From Zarea fungicola (lineage: Eukaryota; Ascomycota; Sordariomycetes; Hypocreales; Cordycipitaceae): 64,000 nucleotides of DNA. Every line of letters starts with the position of its first letter. The first letter of the stretch is position 1. Location: assembly GCA_900169235.1 (NCBI GenBank), contig FWCC01000110.1:1-64000 (forward strand), read 5' to 3'. Shown piece after piece: positions 47,928-58,394 of the stretch. A program made the translations under genes and the position numbers. The notes under the pieces are model-generated. The model was given only the letters and a program-made list of their open reading frames with translations, was not told the DNA's origin and searched no databases.

Positions 47928-50154
47928 TCAAGCTGCCAAGTCCAGTTGTTTTATCCAGGCGTCAACTGCCGGCTCTCTACCAAGATATTGCGTAATTGTG
48001 TCCATGTATCGACCTGCCAATCTACCACCTGGTTGCAAGATTAATTTTTGATAACGCTGGCATTCCTTTTTCAGCTCCGGACTTATAAGTTGGTCCAGTG
48101 TGACTGCATCGACAGGTGGCATCAGTGGCTGGAACTTTGTTTCGAACATGTCATAGCTGATAGCTCTCGCCCTGGACAATTGTTAGCCAAGTTTTATAAT
48201 ACCAATTCATCATGGAGGTCTTACAAAAAGTAGGCATAGTATGAAGAGGGATACTGGATGGGGAATCTGCATCGGGAAATCGCCTTGCTGGCGTCCGGCT
48301 CTAAGCCGGCATCTACTGCACCAGCAAGTCCGCAAATCTCCCTGGTGAGCGTGTTATAGCGTCGAACTATATCCATGCTTACTATATCGTGGTGGTTATT
48401 GGGCATGTGCATCTGTAAATCAATAATGCTGTCCCTAACTAAGCTAGCTTTGTGCATAATGTCGCCTGCAAATCGAGATGAAATGAGTTGTTCAACGGTG
48501 CTCAGCGGCAGCTTTTCTTCTCTGCCGTCCGCGGCACGGCGACCGGAGATGAAGCGGATAATAGATGGGTGCCAGAAAAAGTGCTCCAGTAAGATGCTTG
48601 GGATTTCGACAAAGTCCCTTGCGCAGGCGGCAAGTGAGGGGAAGTTGGTCGCCTTGGAGAAGTTGTGAAAGGAATGTCCAACTTCGTGAAAACAACTGAC
48701 GACTTCCGTAAACGTCATCATATGCGAGCGTTCGGGACTCTCTGGAGGCAGATAATTCGCGAGGAAGATTGATGAAGGATATATTCGGGATCCGTCTCGC
48801 GAAAGACAGGCCTGTAATACTTGTCAGTACCTTTTCGCCTCTGTAACGCAAAAATGGCAGGCCATAAAGGATGCCTGGATTCTCTTACATTGGCCAATGC
48901 ATACGTGCTTACCCGGTGACCAAATTTGAAGTCCCTGGCATATACATCGACGTAGAAATAGCCGACAAAATTCTCCTGCGCCTCATTGGCTTCAGCGTGC
49001 CAGACCTTGTATACGCCTACGTCCTCATGCCAGGCGTTTCTGGGATAATCCGTTTCCAACTTTTCAAGAGTGAACCCGAAAGCGGCCCCCTGTATCTGGA
49101 GTACTCTGTCCAAAACCTGGTCGAATGGAAAGTATGCTTGTAAAGCTGTTTCGTCAACAAGAAATTGATGTTGCCGGCAAAGCCGTTCATAATATGACGC
49201 GTCCCAAGTGTAAATCTTTTCCATGGAAGAGCCGGACGAGTTGTAATGCTGCGGCTGCACTAACTTTATGGCCTTGAGAGTGTTTATGCGAGACTTTATT
49301 GGGCCAGAAAGTCTTTCTGCCGCATCTTGTAAGAAGCTAAGAGCGCGATTAGGGTTCATCATTCGCTCGGCCGTTTTCCAATCTGCGTAATGCTGATACC
49401 CCAACAGCCGGGCCTGCTCATCTCTGAGAACTACCAAGCGATGGAGGAGTTCTGGGTTGGTGTCTTTTACCCGGTTGTTATACGCCATTTCTATCTTTTT
49501 TCGTGTTTCTTCTCGATCGGCATACTTAAGGATTATTCCGAACATGGCAACACGGAGGGGAATATACCGCTTTTCTTCGTCAGCCTCGCACGCAAGCAAA
49601 GCGGACTGAGGCACTCCTGCTAATTCATCAACAGTCATCCAAAGACCTCGCTTTTCGTCGAGCGCTCGCCTATACTTCGAGCTTGCTGTCTTCAGCTCTT
49701 CCTCTATCTCCGCCAACCTAGCAATGGATTCATCGTTCAGCAGGGTGAGGCCGCTGTTGACAAACCTGCGGCGTAGCAGATCGAGATATAAATTCCTTTC
49801 CGCATCCAGAGTACAGCTCTGACGCTGTCTTGCCCAAACAGTGTTCACGACAGCAAATGCATCACTCCGCTTCCACAAACTCTGTCGATGACTTGCCAAC
49901 CGCAGTCGTATCTCCACTGACGCCTCCCTCAGCTTGTGATCAGTGGAAACATCTGCAAACCAGCCAATGACTCCAAATCGACTTTCGAATTCATTCTCGG
50001 CCAGTGCGATTGGTAGAATAGAGTTTTCGAATGTTACCGCTTCCAGAGGCATTCCGCCGATTTGGGTCCATGTTGCTGTAGTCTCCCGAACTAACGCCTC
50101 GGCCTCCTCTAGAATAGCAGAGGCACTCCAGGCGAAGTTGGGCTGTGTTAACAT
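47928..50154 (-). CDS. M3-family metallopeptidase (thimet oligopeptidase-like)
   Basis: Three exons: 48889-50154, 48225-48811 and 47928-48171, giving 698 residues. These zinc peptidases cut short peptides in the cytosol or mitochondria. The active site HEVGH is at residues 464-468 and the third ligand is Glu491 in DFVEIPS. The DGSRIYPSS segment just before and the C-terminal YYAYFLARAISYDMF are normal M3 features. The first intron (77 nt) has its branch TACTGAC close to the acceptor. Without splicing the frame seems broken, but the spliced gene is complete. An additional short 5' exon around 50,215-50,310 is possible but its splice sites are weak. Confidence 0.88.
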
Positions 50155-51001
50155 GACTTCTGCTATTGGGGAAGCATGCTACGCGGTCAGTGTGTTTTGG
50201 GGAACATTTGTCTATTTATGCCTTGGATGTACCTTAGGGTCAGCGGACCATCTGGGTGTCTCGGTATGCCCGCTCCATGAACTGCTTCAAATTGCCGCGA
50301 GATAATGTTTAAAAGCCTCATAGTAATTATTTATAGTAAAATAATTGTATTCCGCCAATAATCTCATGCAGGTGTAGTGGGCCGGCGGCGGAGACTTGTA
50401 GCTATGGCAGCCTTCTTTTCCGTGTCCATTCACTTACTCGGATCTGCGGCGTCCAAAAAAAGGAAAGAAAAGAAAAGAAAAAAAGAGTGCAAGGTTAAAA
50501 GGTTGTTGTACTGCCGTGTGGTTCAGAGTTCTCTATGCATCCTCGGCATCCACGAGCAATTCGATCCTCTAAACCAGAATTGTTACACGACATTCTCTAA
50601 CCCTCCTCCGTTGCACTGCATCGGGTCGCTGCGGCTGTCGCTAAGCGAAGCATCTAGCAATATCCACTCTGCATTTAAGTCTCATGTACGATTAGAGCAA
50701 TCGGCCCCAAAGGACGTAGGTTTCAGACGCTAGAGGCGGATACTCTACACATTATATTGCCGCTCTGCCGTGCGGCGCGACTACTAGTGTGCCGTGTGCC
50801 GCTCTTTGAGCGCATGTACCTGCCCGTCTCGAGAGACTGATTTATGTAGTATAAACAAGTCAGTCAGCCACTGTGAGAGTAGCTAGTGAAATTATAATAA
50901 TCATCCGTGGTTGTTATATTACTGCTGCTATTTTCTTTCATTCCATTCATTCTGAAAAACCAAAACGTCCTGTCAATACGCAATCCGCCAAGACAAGAAT
51001 G
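50155..51001. other. Intergenic region with purine tract
   Basis: An AAAAGGAAAG-type purine run lies at about 50453-50488. No gene supported. Confidence 0.4.
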
Positions 51002-52130
51002 TTACGCCTGCTGGACACGCTGTGAGAGTCCCTCTGTGCCCCTGCTCCTGGATAAATCAAAAGCATCTTTGCCATGCACAGTAGGACGAGAACCCATTGC
51101 ACGTCTCAGAATCCAGTCCTTACTAGTCACCTCGTCCTCTGTTGTATTTTCTGCCAGCGGTGGTATGCGATCACTGTTCTCCAGCCGGCGCAATATAACA
51201 CTATCCTCTGGCCGATTGAAATACACCAGGGAATATCTAGTGTGGCTAGCCTGCTCCCCTGGTGGAGCCACGACACGATGAATGTTTGAACGCAGCAAGC
51301 CATTTGTAAACTTGACCAACGCGTCGCCGAGGTTGATGATTGCGTGTCCTGGCAGAGGCTTGACGTAGCACCACTCAGCATCCGCGCCGGGAGGGAGGAT
51401 CTGGAGACCCCCCAGGCGGTTAAATAAGACAGTGACGCTTCCAAAATCGGTGTGCTCCCCAAGGGCGATTTGTTGGTCATCCATTGGCTGCGGTGGCGCT
51501 TTGATAAAGCGTACTTGGTCCCCGCCGCGGGCTTCTAAGCGATGGAGTGACTGCAAGGTGCCGTCTGGAAGATGAAGATGTTCATTGAGCAACCCCAACA
51601 AAAGAGTTACGATGGAATATGCCGAGTTCATGAATGACTTGACCAAGTCACGTCGCGATTCAATGACGTCTGGAGCCGGCCATTTCGTACCAATCTCAAA
51701 GATATCATCCTTGCTCACCTGGGCAAACAGTTAGCTGGGCAACCTGTAGATACTACGGTGGGGCTCGGGTTGTTGATGGGAATCTACAAACATTATAAAA
51801 TTCACTGCGGTCGAGGTTTCCCTTTCCATCCACCACGGTGGCCCCTAGACTTTTGTATCCGAAATACGTTTTGAGATGCTCAAAGTTATACTTCTTCTTT
51901 TCTTCCAGAGGCAATTGAAACAGCTCTTCACCCATATCGAACAGTTTGCTGGACTGCTCCAAAATGGCATCCTCAGGTCCCTGTAGATCAAGATAGAAGA
52001 AACCTAGATCCTCACATGCGCTGGTGAATCGCGAGACTTCGTCTGACTCACGATTGAGTAACTTGGAAAGTGACAGGCGGAGCAATGGGGCGGTTGGAAC
52101 ATCGTCCGGGAAAGGTGGGATTGATGACAT
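51002..52130 (-). CDS. 2-oxoglutarate/Fe(II) oxygenase, isopenicillin N synthase-like
   Basis: Two exons, 51792-52130 and 51002-51718, giving 351 residues. It has the DIOX_N region (FTSACEDLGFFYLDLQG) and the Fe site His202-x-Asp204 (GEHTDFGSVTVL) with His260 (NIHRVV). The 2-oxoglutarate-binding R-x-S is in TRYSLVYF. Substrates in this family are diverse (antibiotic, alkaloid and amino-acid oxidation), so I cannot name one. The intron is phase 0 and joins N to VSKDD. The ATG at 52130 gives a normal N-terminus; an upstream ATG at 52184 adds 18 residues. The adjacent amidase on the same strand suggests a shared small-molecule role, by context only. Confidence 0.88.
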
Positions 52131-52487
52131 TGTGGAGTGCTTGCGATTCAAGAGAACTTGTCGTTTGATTATGCTTGACAGCACAAACTTGGTATAAAAA
52201 GAGAATAACTTTCAACTGCTTTGTATAATGTTTTGAAGTTCACGAATAACTGAATGCGAATTGCTTCATTCGAATACAGCCCGCGCAACGGTCGTCTTAA
52301 GTACATCGTCGCCGATCCAAGTGCTTCCCCGCATATCGGACGAATGCCACGGCCGCGGACTTGGGACTCGACCGTCCCGAGGTATCTGTGGGTCCTCATT
52401 TAATCGTTAACTACGTTGCTACTTTTTCCGGCATAGTTTTCAGCAGAAGCTGTGGAAATATGGCATTCAATAACGTAGGGCATGCTG
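52131..52487. other. Intergenic region between oxygenase and amidase
   Basis: About 360 bp. No coding content recognised. Confidence 0.4.
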
Positions 52488-54335
52488 CTATGGAAATCGG
52501 ACGAAAGGGAGACTTATCCGCTGCGTAATGTACTGCAAGACTGCAATAACCTTTTCATCTTCAAATCGCCTTCCAACGAGTTGTAAAGAGACTGGTAAAC
52601 CGGAGAAGGCACTGGCGTCGTCTGCTGAAAGTTAATGGCTTGCAGGTTCCATGGAGCGCGTGCTGAATACTCACACAATTCCCAATGGTCTTTGTCAATA
52701 TCCGTCATGGCCTGGTGCTTATGAGGCGCCATGTCAACTTCACTGTTGACCTTGGTAACCGGAAAAACAACCGCGGGGTAATCCAGCAGATTCCACTGGC
52801 TGGTGTAAGCCCAATATTTTGATGTATTATGGGTGGGTGCCACACCGGGGCCAGCAGGGCAGAGAAGGACATCGATGGCTCTCCGGCTTTGTCCACTGGT
52901 TGCTGTGTCATTCCATACTTTGGCATACTCTTTTCTATATGCTTCACGTTCTTCCTGCCAGTAATAGAGCATTTTTGGGCTTAGTTTCTTCACGCAGGGA
53001 TTTTCTTTAAGCATCCATGTTGTCAGGGGGCGCCATGGTTCACCTGATTCTGCAATAGTAGCAGCATCCTCGGCACCACCGTCAGTAAAGTAGAGACTGG
53101 AAACTATTGCCCATGCTTCATCATGCAGGTATGGTTCAAAGTCTACTACCTCCACATTTTGCAAAGTTTTGAGTCTTGAAACAACTTCATGAAGAGCGCG
53201 AGTGATTGGGGGATGAGGTGTGACGACATTATCATGCCACATGATCCCAATTTTCAGACTCTGCTCGGGGCGGATTGGGGTAAAGTCCCATGACATTGGT
53301 ATGAGGGCTGGCTCTGAGAGCCATGGTCTTGACGCTAAAACCGTCCGCATGAAAATTTCAATGCCTTCAATGGTGGTACTCAGGGGTCCGACCACTGCTG
53401 GAATGGCATCAGCGCCTGCCATGGTTGAGCTCCATCCATCTGTGGGAATCCGGAACGCGGTAGGTTTAAAGCCATATATGCCGCAATTCGCTGCAGGATT
53501 TCTGATACTACCTGCTTCCGTCAGTACAAAGCATTAAATGTAGTCCCGCTATACATACCTCCAATATCGGTCCCGACTCCCAGAGAGCTGCCTCTGGCTG
53601 CTATTAAGGCACCTTCACCTCCGCTGCTCCCGCCAGCAGTGAAGGCTTGCTTATATGGATTGACAGTGACTCCGTATAGATTACTGTCAGTTTCTAGGTG
53701 CATCATACTTTGAGGCTGCGTTGTCCTCGCGTAGAAAACAGCTCCTGCATCCCAGAGAATGCGGAGGACATGGGCGTCCTCGGAGGCGGTTTTCCTCCAC
53801 CAGGCGACGTAGCCAGCATTAAGACCAAGGTCCTTCATACCGATCATCTCTTTGACACTAATAGGTAGACCGTGTAATGGTCCCAGAGGCTTCTTGTTCT
53901 TGAGCATATATTCATCCAGGTATTTGGCTCTGGCCAAGGCTCGGCTTGGAAGCAGTTCCGTGATACAATTTGTCTGTGATTATCAAGTTACGATGATATC
54001 CAGCAGGTAGGAAGTGAACTTACTAATTTCTGGGCCACAACGGCGCGTCTCAAATAAGCATTGACCACGTCTGTGGCACTCACTTGGCCAGTTCCCAACG
54101 CAGTGATTAGATCTTCAGGCAACATCTCCGTGATGTGGACATCTTGTGCAGGAAGTAGCACTCTAGCTTGCTCGACTGCAGTATTTTGAATGTCATCTGT
54201 CTCCAGTTGTACTTTAGGGGAGGCTGAAAGGGTTGATTGCACCTGAGCCATGGTATTATCCCGATGGTCTTGTGCTTCTTTGGCTATCTGCTGCCATGCC
54301 ATGCTGGATTTCTGTCTCCGGCTAGACGGTGCCAT
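52488..54335 (-). CDS. Amidase-signature family amidase (fungal acetamidase/FAAH-like)
   Basis: Four exons: 54024-54335, 53559-53973, 52675-53511 and 52488-52624, giving 566 residues. Amidase-signature enzymes hydrolyse amides with a Ser-cisSer-Lys triad. Lys145 (PISVKEM), Ser220 (TAGGSSGGEGAL) and Ser244 (GTDIGGSIRNPAA) are spaced exactly as in mammalian FAAH (75 and 24 residues apart). The last exon restores the normal family ending (LPVSLQLVGRRFEDEKVIAVLQYI). Without it the frame runs into unrelated sequence. No signal peptide is seen. Fungal members use acetamide or other small amides; the substrate is unknown. Confidence 0.92.
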
Positions 54336-57300
54336 CTCTGATGTATCTTAGATTTGGCTTGATGTAGGTTTCATGCATCAACAGTGTCGTTGAAGACAGA
54401 CTGGGGTTGGTATTCAGGTTTCGGCGTCAGTTTCCCGTCCAGAGACGCATATGAGGACGAGTCAGAAGGATTGAAATGCTTACAGTGGCTGAGGGTGGTG
54501 AATTAAGTGGGCTCTCAGGCACAACCAATCCCGTCCAGATTTCTAACATGGCGGCATTTATGCTTGGAGAAGAACAGGATAAATTATAGTAAGTGGCTTA
54601 ATAATTATGGTTAAATAATAGCACAGTCTTAAGCCAACCAAACTCTATTATTGTATTTTGATCGATGATAGATTTAATTCGAAATTGAAGAGCTTACTCT
54701 TTCCTGCAGGTTGTATTCTTCTCCAGTTTGGCAGATCATGAACCTCGATATAAAATGCCGAGCTTCTTGAAAATCCATGCTTGGGCGCTTGAGATAGTTC
54801 CATCTCCACTGCACTGGCGCTTGGAGTCAGAGGCCAGCATCCAGACCCTGTACAGGTGGTTATATTTCTTGCAATCTGGACAGACTGGGTTGCAACTATT
54901 ATGCGCCTTGATCATTAATCTAGTTGAGAAAGATTTGTAGAAAAAGAAGAAAGAAAACACCTTCATTTGGCGTCGGAAATGATTCGGCAATCGATTCATT
55001 TTCTAGCCGAATTCAACATTGCCGTCTAGAGAACATGGCAAAGAATACAGTCAATGCCATGTCATTTTTGAGACAAGAAAAGCAGGGTAAAAACTGGAGA
55101 AATAAAATAGTCTATACATATATATATAATACAAATTGAGCTCTCTCTACGTCTGTGCATTACTCATCAACACCTTCCATGGCCGGGAAATATGAGCTCA
55201 CTAAGTGCAGTTGTCATGCACGGTCGACTGTTGCAAGTCCCGAGCCTCCACCGATAAACCACCGAGAAAATACGATTCACCATAATTGCCACTGCGTCGT
55301 CAACAAATGCTGACAGCAGCGCCATAGATGGAACATGGTGTGAAGCCAATGCGAGTGTCTACTTTTCAGTTAGCTAGCTGTTGTGGAAACGCCTCCTTCC
55401 TCGTGACTATTTCCGGAGTGAGCAAGATTGCCTTCTAAAAGTCCAGATGATGTAACTCGCAAGAAATAGAAATAGCTTAAATAATGTTTTCAGCGCCGGG
55501 TTTCATTTTTGGAGAACTTATGGACGAAGTGGCGGGCCGAACATACTACGGAGGCAACTTGCACGAAGTACTGATAGAGATAAATGCCTTTGAGTATATA
55601 AAAATCCTCGAATTTCTTTTCCGCGGACAGCTTCTGCTCTCTTTTTACCGTTAATACAAGGCTTGGCTATCCCGGCGTCGGGCAGGTAACCTCTGTCAGA
55701 CCGGCCGGTCGCTCCTCAGGACGACCGTTTCTCTCTCTCTGGCTACAGGCCTGTCCTCAGCCAGCCACAGTCCCAACCATTCAATACGAGTGCGAAGTCA
55801 AGAAAAGCACGGAGTAGGAGAATTTAAATTAGCCCTGTTCTCAGCTCCATGTATTCCAACGCGAAGTTCGACAAGCGCATTCACTAACCTGCTCCTACTT
55901 TATTCAGCTTGCATCGTGGCCAATTGCTATCTTTTTTGGGCACAGGACCCTGAGATCAGCATGCATGCATGAGACAGCGGGGTAACATCATGCCCTTGAA
56001 GCTCTCCCCGGACATTATGAAGCAGGGGGGTGACTTGGACCTAACGCTGGAAAGCCCTCTCCAATTCAGTCCCCAGTTATGAAGAAAGTAACGAAAAGAA
56101 ATCCTTTTCTTCATTAATATAATACTTTTTTGTAAGTTGCATGGGAAAACTGTCTCCATTAGTGATCATAAATCTCTAATGTACTGCTTTTATTCTGCTT
56201 TATCATCGCTCTCACTTCCGCCGAGAAATTACGACGCAGGTTGCCCAAGAACTCCAACGAACAGGCGTTTACCGAATGCTGTTCGGCACGAAAGAAGTAG
56301 CAGCAAGGTTTCCCACGGAATCCCCGATGTGTTTAAAGGAATTAGCTATAAAAATGACTGTGATTCTTTGGTCAATAACACATAGGTTCCAATTCCCGAC
56401 CCATATTCTAAGCCATGTGCTCAATCGTGTAGCAAGAACCGTAATTGTATATTCGCCGCCGGAGACAAGGCCTGTATAATTCCTGGCTGCTCTTTGGCGC
56501 GCACAACTATTAAAAAAATTTGTTCTGGCTGCCGAGCCGCTCGCGACGGGTAAACCTGCACAGCACCAAAGCGCGCAGCAGATACCGGCCCAGAACGTTG
56601 TCGCGATATTGTGCTAATCCCAGCTCTCCGCCGTCGTGTAAAGTGCGCGCAAGTTGTAGTCGTCTTGCCAATCCATTATATAATGTGCAGGATCCTGCGC
56701 CATCACATCTGTCCCGACTTCAGCGTCATCGTCGTAGCACACTGAGCTTTCCTCGGCCGCCAGCTCCATGTCCTCCTGAATGAACAATATCGCGACCAAT
56801 TGTCAATTATATGCAGCGTGTCTTGTCGCACCGCCAGATAAACAGGAGCGCCAAGCATCGCAGCTGGCTCCGCAAGCTCCCGTCGAGCACAATGGCCGGC
56901 GCGATCAGTTCAGCATCAGGTCCAGCGGCGAAAAACGAATTTAAATGCAAATTGAATTTCTAGATGAGCCGAAGCGATCGGCAAGCAAGTGTTAAATCCT
57001 TGTACTGTCAACATTCCCAGAAGGCCCTGTCCTGTCATCCACAATATGGAGCTTAATGATGCCTGAATGCACTCTCTGCACTCTGCACTGGTGTGTGTTT
57101 TCATGCTGCTTCGGCTCAGCTAACGGTACTTTTATGGCAGCAAATTGCACAGTCACGAGGTCCAAACTAGCAGTGACCAAGCATTTCAATTCATGGGCAA
57201 GGTTTGGGCTGCCTAAATGCCGTGCTAGTTAGTTGGACGAAATGAGGTTTGGAGGGCGATTACTATTTATTCCTATCTAGTTAACTAGTTGGTTGATGGA

Positions 57301-58394
57301 GCGAAAAACACGCAAATAGGTTCGCATGTTCCCCATTACTCCAGACGCGGGTCATAATTACTAAAACTAGGCCTACCTTGACTCTGTATTTGAATTATCA
57401 TTCATCATGTTATTTGTGCACTACCACAGCGGGCGATATTACAATATATCACAATACCAGTGGCAGTAAATTTACGACAACAGTCCGGATCCCCTTGTAC
57501 AAATTTTATTTGGCGTCAAGTTACGCCAGCGCAGTTCCCAGCGCCGCAATCCACGCCGGAACCATTCCCAGTGCGATCACAATATTCACCAGACCCTTGT
57601 ACTCAGCTGCATGCAGGTCAAGAAAGGGTTCTCTGTGCTGGCAACATCTCTCAAATCTTATTGGTCTTCGCCCACGTTACATTGCAGATTGAGCATTTTC
57701 GGCAATTTATCATCACCGTCCATTCTGCCAGTCACCATGGATGCCCAACCCCGCACAACGGGTATTTTGAGTAGCGACGACTTCAATACGACATCCTAAC
57801 TTGGCATAAACGTATCGCGCAGACATTTACTTTGCAAGGGGCCGTTCAGCCAGCCACAATCAAAACCTGCAGCAACACACCGAGGCTATGCAGCGCTCTA
57901 GTCAACCACTGCGTTGCAGTGACGCTATTTCTTGTGATATCCAAGGAGACCTCATCACACATTCAGGCATACTCGTTAAGAGCCATAGCTTTCGGAATGA
58001 CAGATCTCGACATCCCATTGGATGCATTTGTAGCCTTGGTAAAATAGACAAAGAATGTTTGTGGCTAGCTGCGCCGAAATCATCTTCAATGGAGGGGTTG
58101 GTGTTGCGACAGACTATCCTACGATGCAGGCAAGCGGCTGTTCAGCCAGCCACGATGGCATGCATCAGAACGGCTTGCAAATCTTCCACGAAGATGGATA
58201 AATGGTTGTGAGCTATCAATGCAGCTATGCTACAGCCGGGTTCGAGTAACACTATACAGCAGTGCGATTCCATCTTTGAGTATCCATAGCTTATGTACAC
58301 GGCAGCTATAAAAGGTCTTTCGATTCCCGACAGAACTTACCTTGTGCTGCTATACATCATTGGCAAAGAACAATCTCTTAATTCTTCAGTTACA
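54336..58394. other. 4-kb region of decayed coding traces
   Basis: No intact gene. A GC-rich island at 56,520-56,920 has an open acidic minus-strand frame (56614-56799), preceded by another open stretch without a shared start. A minus-strand frame ending at 57521-57523 finishes in a hydrophobic Ala/Gly-rich tail (LVNIVIALGMVPAWIAALG) that looks like a membrane or GPI-signal end. A strong TATA box (GTATATAAAAATCC near 55594-55607) with a CT-rich leader at 55730 is followed by no ORF. These look like remnants of lost genes. Confidence 0.4.
57834..58156 (+). repeat. 27-bp imperfect direct repeat, 296 bp apart
   Basis: Copies at 57834-57860 and 58130-58156 share GTTCAGCCAGCCAC and differ at three positions over 27 bases. 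The flanks do not align clearly. Confidence 0.6.

Noticed and set aside
48221..50154. M3 peptidase as a pseudogene
   Set aside because: The frame breaks disappear with two introns that have normal splice and branch sites and correct phase.
52488..53422. Amidase C-terminus as frameshifted
   Set aside because: An intron at 52625-52674 restores the usual family ending.
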